Shown piece after piece: positions 47,671-57,143 of a stretch of 64,000 bases of DNA (position 1 is its first letter; each line of letters starts with the position of its first letter). A program made the position numbers and the translations under genes. The DNA is from Pyrenochaeta sp. MPI-SDFR-AT-0127 (Eukaryota > Ascomycota > Dothideomycetes > Pleosporales > Cucurbitariaceae). The DNA is taken from contig JAGTJM010000007.1 of the NCBI GenBank assembly GCA_020747015.1, forward strand, positions 124,001-188,000, given 5' to 3'. The notes under the pieces were generated by a model. It had not been told where the DNA came from. It saw only the letters and a program-made list of their open reading frames with translations, and did not search any database.

Positions 47671-47792
47671 CGTTATATAAAGATTTTTAATTAGAAAATT
47701 ATTACGTAAGTTATTAATGTTTTTAAAAAAAAATTGGTGGCCTTAACCCTTGGGTATTAAAAACGTGGGTATCAAAAACGTGGGTATCTAAA
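47671..47792. repeat. GTGGGTAT-type repeat shared with 29306-29395
   Basis: Between two pogo elements, ATTACGTAAGTTATTAA is followed by GTGGCCTTAA and three GGGTAT units spaced about 20 bp. The same order occurs, diverged, at 29306-29395. It may be the end of an older element into which pogo copies inserted. Confidence 0.45.
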
Positions 47793-47794
47793 TA

Positions 47795-49566
47795 AGCTAG
47801 CGTACATGGTAGTCGGCCGCCCATGGAAGTCGTCCACCCCACCAAAACAACGATCACGATTTCAACGCGCGATAACTCAACAACCACGCTTTCAAAATGG
47901 ACAGCCGTGAGGCTGCTATTCAAGCTGCTATTGCTGATCTTGATTCTGGTGTTTATACTAGCCAGAGGCAGGCTGCCAAGGCGTACAAGATCCCAAGGTC
48001 AACGCTGCAGGGCCGCCTCGAGGGCCGTACAAGTCGCGTTATTGCTCATCAACACCAGCAGCGATTATCACCTGTACAAGAGGAGTTTGTTGTTCAATAG
48101 ATACTTAAGGAGGACTCACGTGCTCAGCCTCCATCTCATGCGCGCGTGCGAGAGATGGCTACTCGAATCCTCCAGGCTAATGGCGATTATAGTCCACTTG
48201 GCCACCAATGGATCTTAAACTTCTTATCGCGTCAACCTCGAGTTGCCTCTATCGTCGGCCGATCGATTGATACCTTAAGAGCTGAGGCAACAAGCCCTGC
48301 GCAGATCCTTGCATTTCTTGAGCTATTCAATCGCGTTCGAATCGAGCTTGGTATTAGAGTGGAGGATATATAGAATATAGATGAGACTGGGATAGCACTA
48401 GGGGTATGTACAAATACTAGGGTAATTTGACGAGCTGGCAAGAAGAAGGCTTATAATAGAGAACCAGGTACTCGCGAGTGGGTATCTATTATTGAGACCA
48501 TCTCAGCAGCAGGGCAATCTCTCCCATGTATGGTGATCTTTAAGGGACAGAGCCTCCAAACCACCTGGTTTCCAAGCCAGTCAGTTCCTGACTGGCTATA
48601 TACTACGTCAAAGAATGGATGGACGTCATATGCGATTGGAGTTGAGTGGCTTAAGCGGATCTTTATCCCGTGTACAGCACCAGATCAAGATCGCTATCGG
48701 ATGCTGATACTTGATGGCCATGGCTCCCATACTAATATAGAGTTCATGTGGCTCTGTAAGCAGAACAAGATTATTGCTCTCTATCTCCCTGCTCATACAT
48801 CTCATGTCCTGCAGCCGCTAGATCTTGCTCCATTCTCTGTTGTCAAGTCAAGCTATCGCAGTCAGATACAAGCTCTCTCGGCTCTTGATGATGCAGCTCC
48901 AGTCAAAAAAGAACGCTTTATTAGCTCGTACTATCAAGCTCGTATAGATGGCCTATCTGAGCGCGTTATTCGAGCTGGTTGGAGAGCAGCAGGTCTCTGT
49001 CCTTATAACCCAGATCAAGTACTACGCTCATCTCAAGTCTCAGCACGAGCTGTTACTCCTCCGCTAGCTGCGCCGCCTAGATATATATCAGATCTATCGT
49101 TCAAGACTCCTCAAAGATCTCAAGATCTATATCAAGCTCAACAACAGCTTTTGCAATCAGAATCTCTGTCTCGAAGTACTCGGTTCTTGCTTGGCAAGGC
49201 AGGCAAGGCTATTGCAATCGCAAATACTCGAGCAGCTCAACTCCAAGCTGCTAATTAACGCCTCCAATATCAGCTAGAGCAGATCAAGGATAAACAATCA
49301 AGGAAGCGTGTTCGAGTTGATCCAAATGAAAACTTTAGCAACGCGGAAGCAATCAAGGCTGCAATAGATCGAGCTGCTGCTGCTTCTGCTGCTGCAGCAT
49401 CAAAGGACCCAGAGAAGGCTGCTGCAGCAGCTTTGACTCTCCAATCCATGTGTACAGAGTTTCAAATATAATTGTGGTTGTTGAGTTATCGCGCGTTGAA
49501 ATCGTGATCGTTGTTTTGGTGGGGTGGACGACTTCCATGGGTGGCCGACTACCATGTACGCTAGCT
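47795..49566 (+). mobile_element. Pogo-3: complete pogo-type element, 1772 bp, 93-bp terminal repeats
   Basis: Terminal inverted repeats 47795-47887 and 49474-49566 differ at one position by eye, and TA flanks both (47793-47794, 49567-49568). Termini are AGCTAGCG. The transposase gene fills the space between. It belongs to a different pogo subfamily from Pogo-2. Confidence 0.93.
47897..49471 (+). pseudogene. Pogo-3 transposase, one frame with four in-frame stops
   Basis: All segments share one frame of 524 codons from the ATG at 47897 to TAA 49469-49471. Internal stops are TAG 48098-48100, TAG 48371-48373, TGA at about 48428-48430 and TAA 49256-49258, each explained by a single C-to-T change of CAG, CAG, CGA and CAA. 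The N-terminal helix-turn-helix (GVYTSQRQAAKAYKIPRSTL) is followed by the DDE core: NIDETG, MLILDGHGSHTN and SHVLQPLDLAPFSVVK. The C-terminus is rich in Gln, Ala and Lys. Terminal repeats and frame are otherwise excellent, so the element is probably young but silenced by light C-to-T damage. Confidence 0.92.
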
Positions 49567-49601
49567 TAACTTATTACGTATTAGTAATAGAGCTTAGCTT
49601 A

Positions 49602-50027
49602 ACGTGTTCCACCACCTAGTGGGCCGAACCACCTAGTGGGCCACCCCAAAAACCCACCAAAAATGGCCAAAACGGCATATTGAGATCTCAACCACGGCTG
49701 TATTTTATAGATCTAGAATTAGTATATAGTCTTTTTACCCTACTTAGAGTATTTTCTAGGAGTATAGAATATATTAAGGTTATAGTTATTGAGATATTCA
49801 CTTTTGGCCCCCAAATTTTGACCAAAACTCGAGATTGAGAGATTGGCTAAAGTCTATAAACTTACACTCTAGAATATGCTTTCTAACAGTAATAGAAAGC
49901 TATCTCTGAGACCTGGTCCTGTGAGATGTAGCCGTGGTTGAGATCTCAACATGCTGTTTTGGCCATTTTTGGTGGGTTTTTGGGGTGGCCCACTAGGTGG
50001 TTCGGCCCACTAGGTGGTGGAACACGT
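49602..50027. mobile_element. 426-bp MITE with 98-bp terminal inverted repeats
   Basis: The arms 49602-49699 and 49930-50027 match with two G/A differences by eye and start ACGTGTTCCACC. TA flanks both sides (49600-49601, 50028-50029). Each arm holds two copies of CCACCTAGTGGGCC, itself nearly palindromic. There is no coding frame. The TA target and size fit a Tc1/mariner/pogo-mobilised MITE; the parent element is not identified in the window. Confidence 0.9.
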
Positions 50028-50125
50028 TATATAACATGATAGAATGCGCTAGGTTAGGGCTATAAATAGAACTAAAAATTATATAATTAGGACTTATATT
50101 AAAAGAAGTTATAGCTAAAAGAAGA

Positions 50126-50890
50126 ATGCTTAGTCAGACCCAGCCAACCACCCTAACTGAAAGGACTTCAAACACTCATTATTGCTGTCAGATAGAATGC
50201 AGAAATGCGCTTAGCAGAAATTGATGATTGAGATCAGGTCTCAAAAAAAATGATGATTTATTCTTGTTCGTGTTCTGTCCCCCGCTTTCTCTTATATCTC
50301 CTCTGCTTCCGGAGGTTCCGCAGATCGTAGTAGTTATCGGTCCTACTATTGATTGCTCTTTCCTATGCAGTACATCTAAGCTTCTCCTTGTATCTGACAA
50401 TTGCTTAACTGTTCTTGATCCAAGTCTTATCCTCTCCCATGAGATTATTCGCCGAGCACCTGAAACCACTCTTCCAGGCTCTGCAGACATTGACGGTATC
50501 GATAGTAGATCCACAGCCATCCGAGAAAGGTTAGGATATGTGCTCTGTTGTTCAGGTTGTAGCCACCACTTGTATGCTGGGCCCTTTACTTGTACACAAC
50601 CAGAGTTGATAAAAGAGCTATACTCATCTTTAGATTGCGCTAGAGATTTCTGGCTCTTATTCCAAAGAGCAAACCGCTCTCAATATCCTCATCCAGGTCT
50701 GCGAGGCCGGCCTGCCTTCCAAGTGTTAAGAGCTGCCAAAGGCCTTGTTCGTCTGCGCTTGGCGCTGTGCAAGGTATTGTTATCAGCGACATCAGCGGGG
50801 TACTCAGAGCTACAGAAGAGGGTTAAATTGTTGCTGATCGAGCTTTCAGAGGGTAAAAAAGCCATTACAAATTGGTCTAAACGAGTTTAG
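50126..50890 (+). pseudogene. Unrecognised reading frame split by a solo LTR
   Basis: From an ATG at 50126 the frame runs to 50185, where a solo LTR (50186-50399) and duplicated ATTGC intervene, and continues from 50405 to TAG at 50888-50890 in the same frame. Insertion plus duplication adds 219 bp, a multiple of three. Ignoring the insertion, about 181 codons are continuous. The second part has a Cys/His cluster (CCSGCSHHLYAGPFTC) and a basic, helix-rich end. I do not recognise the family; its place among transposons suggests an accessory gene of an element rather than a host gene. That a real protein was once made here is an inference. Confidence 0.45.
50186..50399. repeat. Solo LTR of the Copia-1 family, 214 bp, with target duplication
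   Basis: It begins TGTCAG and ends CTGACA, with ATTGC on both sides (50181-50185, 50400-50404). It shares CTCTGCTTCCGGAGGTTCCG and TAGTTATCGGTCCTACT with the LTRs of the element at 21966, in the same strand orientation, but is diverged. It interrupts the reading frame that starts at 50126. Confidence 0.92.
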
Positions 50891-51069
50891 ATACGTTGGT
50901 AAGAGTGGCTGCGGTGCTAGTCGAGGATATCGCAAATTTGGCTTTAGTGCCGCTCCCTCCTAGCATCGCTTAGATTACCCAATATGGAAGACATATACAA
51001 CATTAAAAACGTCATAAATTAAGTTGATATGGCTTCTCGAGCCTATAGATATTGAAATCATAACGTTTG

Positions 51070-51180
51070 GGGCTCTTGCAGTTAGTCGATATATCGATAT
51101 CGATAGTGACTGTATTGACTAGTCGATATAGTCGATAGTCGATATGGTTAGTCGATATCGATTATCGACTATATTGATGA
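51070..51180. repeat. Cluster of TAGTCGATA motifs in both orientations
   Basis: About eight copies of (T)AGTCGATA or its complement TATCGACT are packed in 110 bp. Dense short motifs in both orientations near a hAT remnant resemble hAT subterminal repeats that bind transposase. The link to the remnant at 51516 is inferred. Confidence 0.5.
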
Positions 51181-51367
51181 CCACCCTGCTGTGGCCTTGC
51201 GTAAGCTGCTTCAGGTGAGCTCCTGCTGACGAGGTAGACGTCGATACGTCAAACAGGCCACCTGGTCGACGATGGAGGTGGCAATAGCGACAAAGCCAGT
51301 AGTTGCGCTGTCGTTCGCAGTGGTAAACAGCCCAGCCGTGGCGATATATCCAGCTTTGTTGGCCGCT

Positions 51368-51472
51368 ATTGGCAGGTCTAGAAAGTACGGTGATATCTGG
51401 ATCGGAGAGACCGAAATTCTAGACTTTCGGTCTCTCCTAGTCAGGTATCACCGTATTTTCTAGACCTGTCAA
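51368..51472. repeat. Near-perfect palindrome of about 105 bp (hairpin element)
   Basis: The arms meet almost without a loop at TCTAGA (51417-51422). Matching arm segments include GGTCTAGAAA, TACGGTGATA and GGAGAGACCGAAA, each found inverted on the other side. It lies just upstream of the hAT C-terminal domain and is probably a separate hairpin-type insertion. No convincing target duplication was found. Confidence 0.8.
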
Positions 51473-51515
51473 CAATTTTCAAGTATTGAGACTTGCGTCA
51501 CATGCGCCACAGTAT

Positions 51516-51736
51516 TAACATTCTCATACCAACAGCAACGATACCCTATTCTGTTGCAGTTTGCGCTCGACGTCCTCACGATCCCTGCTGCAGCTACTGA
51601 CTGTGAGCGTACCTTCAGCGAACTTGGTGATATGCTAGGGACAAAGAGACTACAAATGAAGCCCGAGTTGATTACAGCGTTGCAGTGTTTAAAGAGCTGG
51701 AAGCGTATAGGTATTACACCACCAAGTGGAGCTTAG
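51516..51736 (+). pseudogene. hAT transposase C-terminal dimerisation domain, remnant
   Basis: The frame reads RYPILLQFALDVLTIPAAA, TDCERTFSELGDMLG and KPELITALQCLKSW, the hATC dimerisation domain that ends hAT transposases. The stop follows after GITPPSGA. The catalytic core upstream is not recognisable; a palindrome and broken frames occupy that position. It is not the missing end of the hAT gene at the left edge as far as can be told, since that gene reads the other way and leaves the window. Only this domain can be supported. Confidence 0.85.
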
Positions 51737-51774
51737 GATAAGGACGAGGTTGTTAAGATCCAGGCGCAAATTAA

Positions 51775-51960
51775 CTAGTTTGATTGCAGTTTAGTTAATT
51801 GGTCTAATTAGTCCAAAAATAATCGCTCACTCTTAGCAGTTAATCAGTCTTAATTTGGCCTGTGCAGAAGTCTTGGCAGTTAAATCAGTCCAGTCTGTGG
51901 GTATCGCCAAGCAGTCCAGCCCAGTTTTGACTAGCTGGACTGATTGGACTGATTGATAGC
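51775..51960. repeat. Repeated GGACTGATT/AATCAGTCC motifs downstream of the hAT remnant
   Basis: Units such as AATCAGTCC, CTGGACTGATT and GGACTGATTGA recur in both orientations over about 180 bp, again like subterminal repeats. Together with the cluster at 51070-51180 they may bound a decayed hAT element, though the two motif types differ. Confidence 0.4.
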
Positions 51961-52840
51961 AACTCTGGTTTTCAGTTCCAATTCGTCCCATGGTCAGAGG
52001 CGAATTTGTAAATCTCTGAGTAATAAACTGAATATTTGTTTAAATTTAATGTAGGAATGTTCTTCAGTGATCGTAGGTTCTTCTCGATGTCACATTTTGG
52101 TGTGTGAACATGCTATTAGTTGTTATGATTCATGACTGTGGCCAGCCAGCTGTAGCGCCAACGCAACTACATATCGAATGATAAACAATCAAATCATCAC
52201 CAATCCCTCCACCCTCCACCCTCCACCCCCCTCCTCCCTCCTCGTCTAGCTGCGACTCTACCAGCCTCTGGTGTTCGCAAACTCCGCGACACCCCCCGAC
52301 GTTCAACCCCGCTGTATCCGCGGATGGCAGCCAACCAACCTCGCCTCGCCCACCCCATCCGTCCCGAAAACGCGCCCGCAGTCCATCCCAATAGGCACGA
52401 CCGCTCTAGCCTACGTATACGAATATGAACCATCGCTCGTGACAGCGGAAGGATAGCAATAATCAATGCCAACTAGGGAGGCTCGGCGCAAGGAAAACGG
52501 CGTGTTGTCGGACGAGGGCTATGTGGAGGAGAATGCTACCTTAGAAGATGAGGTTGACTGTTATTGGCGGCGGAGTCACTGGTCAGCAAGACAGACGCTG
52601 CGGGTTGGCTCGTCTGTGGGTGGTGACAGGCTAAAGGAACACTCGGTGACTTTTAAGTACGGACAGTCTACGAAGGTCTTAATGCCGCGGGCGGCCTCAC
52701 AAAGAGGCCGGTAGGACGGGTAGTTCGCCCACGCTAGCCGATTTGGTGCAAGTTCTGAATAAATCGAGTAACGTTACCATGCTTCAGTAACTCTAACAGT
52801 CCCGGTCCCCTTACAGTCCAAACCTAGCGACTCACCTTCG
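51961..52840. other. No supportable gene
   Basis: Balanced sequence with a pyrimidine-rich CCTCC-type run at 52199-52240. A plus-strand frame of 82 codons at 52466-52714 has no recognised motif and lies downstream of the converging membrane-protein gene. I leave it unannotated. Confidence 0.4.
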
Positions 52841-53907
52841 CTAACTCGCACTCGCGATATTATCCTCCACGCAACGTATCTGTTCTGTCCTCACCGCAAT
52901 AGTGTTCAAACCCAAAAGGGGCCCTTCTGTCTCCGCGTCTATCCCACTTCCGGTCGAAGCTGAAATAGTAGTCATGACGCAGGGCCGATGGCAATGCGCC
53001 TCTTCCTCGCCCAACTGACTCTGGTGTAATGAGTTAGGCTGATGTAGTCTCTCAATTTTGCTCTGCCCCAGTTCATGCCCATGCTCCATTCCCTGTCCTC
53101 GCGCCCTCTGTATCGGTTGTTCGGGCCTGATCCCCGACCTCCGCACTATCCCAGGACTCTGCTTTCCGTTGCGAAAATGAGCGCTCGAATACCTGGCTTT
53201 CTGTAGCTCGAACGATAGGCCCAGTGACGGCGGTATACTACCTCCGGCCGTGCCGTCGAACGGGAGATCGTTGCGGTCGGGGGAGCTGAGGCCAGGAAAG
53301 GGAATCTGGTGGTCTGTGCGAGGGGGGATGCAGACACCGTTTGGGCTGGTGCGGCTGTCTGGAGAGGAGACCCAGTGGAGGACGAGAATGGAGAAGAGGA
53401 CTGTATGGGTGGTTAGTCGGCTGGGCTGCTGAGCTGGATGCTAAGGTAAGATAATGACGACGGAATGAGAAAGGTTGACCGAACAAGGGTGACGGGAACT
53501 CACTGTCTGCGTTGCAGCACATCATGCAAATCCAGCCTGGCTCTCCTTGGAGGGCCATAAGGATGGTGATGTTGACAACGCTAGAGGTGAGGGTTGCGCA
53601 ACTACCGAAGAAAGTACGGAGAGCAATGGCGCGGAGGGCAGCGCTGACGTTGTGGCGAAACGAGGATGTCTCTGAGTGATTGAGGTGCCCAGTCAGTACT
53701 GGTGGGCGACTTAAGAGGCGGGGAATTACTTAGTATTGGGAGGACAAATAGCGACGTAAGATAGACCTGTGCTTTGTTAGAGTTCGTTCAAATGAGTATA
53801 AATGTATACTCACATTAACTATAATCTCGAATGATAGTAAAGGGATCATGGCTATTCTCTTCATGCCAACAATGCATGTTCTGTTGCCATTAATGTGAGC
53901 AAATCGG
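52841..53907 (-). CDS. Fungal multi-pass membrane protein of unknown function, at least four exons, front not found
   Basis: Minus-strand exons 53907-53814, 53766-53730, 53671-53504 and 53400-52841 join in frame across introns of 47, 58 and 103 bp, all GT..AG (donors GTGAGT, GTAATT, GTGAGT; CTAAC precedes two acceptors). The product shows RTCIVGMKRIAMIPLLSF and IIVNVYLTSLFVLPIL (two hydrophobic spans), ALRTFFGSCATLTSSVVNIT, and WICMMCCNADILFSILVLHW (two more). A polar tail of about 170 residues ends at TAG 52843-52841. The CCNAD segment between spans resembles a conserved block of uncharacterised ascomycete transmembrane proteins, by memory. Upstream of 53907 an in-frame stop lies near 53960 and no further exon was recognised, so the N-terminal spans are missing or in unseen exons. 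Splice sites and frame look functional for what remains. Confidence 0.68.
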
Positions 53908-54933
53908 CTGTGATATATAAGTGGGACTTGAAAGGCATAATATATAAGGGATGATTACAATACGAAGTTCATAACGAACACGCCAATGTAAGGGCCTAGT
54001 GAGCATGCTTAGCAGTAGGTCTTATCCGTTATAGAGGAACAATTACATATCATGCCGAAGAAGTTAAAAAGATATAATTTATCTTTTAAACGAGGTTGTC
54101 ATCTTCCGCGAACAATGTACTAACTAAAAGCAACTATTAATTAGATGCCCTAGAGAATTGAGACGCAGACGTACGGCTTTCTCGACCAAGAAGAGATAAA
54201 TAAGCTATAGTATCACGATTAACCTTGGTCCTAGATTAATATGTAGTTGGAGTAGTTTAGGTTTACCACCTACGGTAGGATAGTTAGTAAAAGGATTTTC
54301 AGTTGTAGGGTTGCTAACTTACTTTTATCGACATATAGCATACTAAGCCTATATAGGAGTTGAGTATGTCCCCTTTACAGGTACTACAGAGCACGTATAA
54401 AGTATTATAACACCGCGGCATATATTAAGAATATTTAGATTAAAGCCCCTGGAGAGGATCGCAGTGATAAAGATAAAGGCAAATAAGTCGTAATAGATAA
54501 AAACAAGGACTAGCGGTATAAAATTCTCCTAGTTCTCTGGACCGTTCATAGGAACGACAGAGCACTTACGCCAACCTGTGAGTGGAAGTCGTTTCCAAGA
54601 ATGGATGGATTGTAAGCGTCGAGCTACCCGGACAGATTAACGCTGAATTTTCAATGTTATGAAAGCATCCTTACTGAGACATGTTGCAAGCGCGGCAATG
54701 GTTATCATAGAGAGCGCAACTGAGATGATGTTTCCAACGAGAGGAACTGGTGAGTTGATAACGCGCCCATCGCCGACAGTTAGGTGCGCAACATCTGTCA
54801 TGACGGCTCGTGGGCGACTGGAAGCTCCAGAGACGGGCGAGTTCGAAATGGATATAAGAAGACGCTTATCTTATGTGTTTGGCTTGAGGAACCGCTTGGC
54901 AACGCAGGGAACGGCCCGTAACGAGCTTACTCT
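53908..54933. other. Intergenic stretch, partly TA-rich, with no supportable gene
   Basis: From about 54050 to 54480 the sequence is moderately TA-rich and may be a lightly RIP-mutated transposon, but no family motif is certain. 54659-54943 has an open frame of 94 codons without a domain; it lies where the front of the amidohydrolase would be expected and may be its decayed remnant. Confidence 0.4.
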
Positions 54934-55608
54934 GGTTAGCTGATTATTGGGTGCGTCTCGATGAGCACTGAGCTGCAAGTAGGCTCCGCCCCAATCGCGA
55001 TGATGCCGGAGTTCTACGAATATTCCTCTCTTGGAACGGACGGTAATGGCTGGGGTGCCGCATATACGCCCCTGCAAATGAATATGCTGGTGCAGCACGC
55101 GAGGTACCAGCGCGCAGAGGCCTTGGCGAAGAATGGGGCGTGGAGCAGGGACGTGGGCCCGAGAATTGAAGAAGTGTTTAACCTTGCGACAATTGCAGGC
55201 GCAATGTCCATTGGAATGGCTAACGATGTCGGGAGGTTGGCTGTGGGATTTAAAGCGGATTTGCTCATATTCGCCGGAACCACTCCTGGTATGCTGGTAG
55301 CTGCGGAAAATGATCCACTTGCAGCAGTCGTGCTGCACTCGACCGTAAGAGACTTAGAGACAGTAATCGTCGACGGTATTATGCGGAAGGATGGAGGAAA
55401 GATGTTAGATGTTCAAGTTGCAGACGAACCGAACGATGCTGAAGTCCTAATCGAAACAGGGCAGATATTCAGTTGGGGTGGTATAGCGCGTGAGGTGTTG
55501 AAGAGTCGCAAAGCTATTCAGCAAAAGATGAAGGGTATTGACCTACGTGTTGCCGAGGACGCGATTATGGACGTCTATGGGATGGACAAACATGCGCTAA
55601 TCCACTGA
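54934..55608 (+). pseudogene. Amidohydrolase (cytosine deaminase/chlorohydrolase-like), C-terminal fragment
   Basis: A frame open to 55608 encodes the last part of a TIM-barrel metal-dependent amidohydrolase: STELQVGSAPIA, SSLGTDGNGWGAA (the Asp after SLGT is the expected metal/catalytic Asp of this superfamily), QMNMLVQHARYQRAEAL, VEEVFNLATI-type block IEEVFNLATIAGAMSIGM, and VGRLAVGFKADLLIF with DPLAAVVLHSTVRDLETVIV. The HxH metal motif and other barrel histidines are absent because the front half is missing; a TAG lies just upstream of 54930. Family members deaminate or dechlorinate ring compounds. With no metal site it cannot work; an internal ATG at 54961 is not a credible start. Confidence 0.82.
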
Positions 55609-56293
55609 GTGCTTGACCTAAGAGTGGGAAGCTTTGGAACTTAGTGATGCAGCCTGGATAGCGCCCATAGTAGGACTTGATGCATATAATCTTAGAGCAA
55701 GTCGAGTTTTGCTTCAATTCGTCCACTTAGCCGTCCAAGCCTCCTGTCCATTCTGTCTACGGATGCGGACGGATTTGACAGATGGTTAACATGCCCAGTG
55801 CCCAAAACTATGACCCGCCAGATCGTTGTCCTGTTTTCAAAGTGTTTACTAAACGAGGAAAAAAAAACCTAGCTGAAGAACTTATCATAATGCGATACAC
55901 AGCATTAGAGAAGTAACAAGAGGCTTCATGTTCAGATAGTATTCAGTAACTACAGGCTACGGTACGAAGGGAATAGGAGGTCGCGCAGCAGCCCCCTTCA
56001 CAACTCGGCAAGTGCAGGGAGATCTAAATATGAAATCATTCTTTGGCACATAAAAATTTACGAGTGATATTGTTAGTTTGCATTGCCATTGCTAATTAGA
56101 AATTCGCGGGATTGGAAGGCATCGGTGTTGGGTGCTTTCGAACTGGCACACGATTTCCCTACAGGTAGACAAGGATAATAGGTGCTGCTAATCCAGCAAG
56201 CAATTGTTCAATTCAATCTTTTATCACCAGCTCAAAAAACCGCACACTGGTGACCTCAGGGCGACACTATACCACTTGAATGGGTTGAGCAGC
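55609..56293. other. Intergenic, no gene seen
   Basis: About 690 bp between convergent genes with no open frame of note. It presumably holds the 3' ends and terminators of both neighbours. Confidence 0.5.
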
Positions 56294-57143
56294 CTACCAC
56301 AGATATAATCCAACAGGCGTGCCCTTCAAACTCCACTGATCAAGCCTCCTACCAGCATCGTTGCCACCACTGCCAGCGACAACCATGTACGGCATCAAAT
56401 GCTCCGAACTTCCGAGCAAGTGAGCCAGCTGGTTCGATGGGGCCTCACGCCACCCACAAAGCTTCTTCTTCCTCCATTCTAGATCCTGAGTCTCAGCTAC
56501 ATCCATTAAAAAGTCTTCAAACAACTGTATTTCCTTGGGCGGCTTGGGCGCTTTGCCTTCCTTGTCGAAATACGCCGCTGCTATCTTTCCGAAATCGTGC
56601 GACGACCCGCCGCTTCCGACGATAGCGTAGCCCTCGTCGCGGAATGGCTCAAGCGCCTGTCCCAAGCGGATATTCTTCTGTGGCATCCAACTCAGATTGG
56701 CCACACAGAACGGACATCTGAACGATCGGTATTATACCGTCCGGAAACATGATGCCCATAGGAACATACACCCCGTAATCCCACGCGCGTTCCTCAATCA
56801 CTGGCAAGAAGCCCGTGGTGCGAAGGCGATTAGCAATATTCTTAGCTAGCGCTGCATCACCACTGCCTTGGTACTGGAGCTCGAAGCACTTCGCCGGGAG
56901 GGTGTTGCGCATGTGCTCGTAGTCGTAAAAAAATCCTGGAGAGTCTCCGCCGCTTATGTGAGGTTCGTCGGTCTCCCAATGGGCTGTAATAAGGATAATG
57001 GCTCAGACATTATCGAACAGGTACGTATGGCTGTGGAGCATAGCGCGATAACTCTCGTGATCGTCTGCGAAAAGTGGAAAGGGGCCACCGCCGTGGGAGA
57101 TAAATAGTGCTGGGGCGCGTGTTTGCGTTTGAGAGGACACCAT
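56294..57143 (-). pseudogene. LigB/DODA-type extradiol ring-cleavage dioxygenase, two lesions
   Basis: From the ATG at 57143 the minus strand encodes LFISHGGGPFPLFADDH (metal-binding His), VxAIILITAHWET (second His), HMRNTLPAKCFELQYQGSGD, DYGVYVPMGIMFPDG and PIVQMSV. After a shift it continues QKNIRLGQALEPFRDEGYAIVGSGGSSHDF and LMPYMVVAGS to a stop at 56294. This is the class III dioxygenase fold of 4,5-DOPA dioxygenase-like proteins, which open catechol rings with Fe(II) or Zn(II). Only two lesions are seen: TGA at 57005-57003 (a C-to-T change of CGA would explain it) and one extra base near 56681. About 280 codons in total, the usual length, and no intron. It appears recently lost. Confidence 0.88.

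Noticed and set aside
51070..51180. Possible CRISPR-like or centromere-like array of TAGTCGATA
   Set aside because: Units are too short, in both orientations and unevenly spaced; the context is a fungal transposon nest.
54871..55338. 155-codon minus-strand reading frame
   Set aside because: It is opposite the amidohydrolase fragment, whose motifs are clear on the plus strand; no motif is seen on the minus strand.
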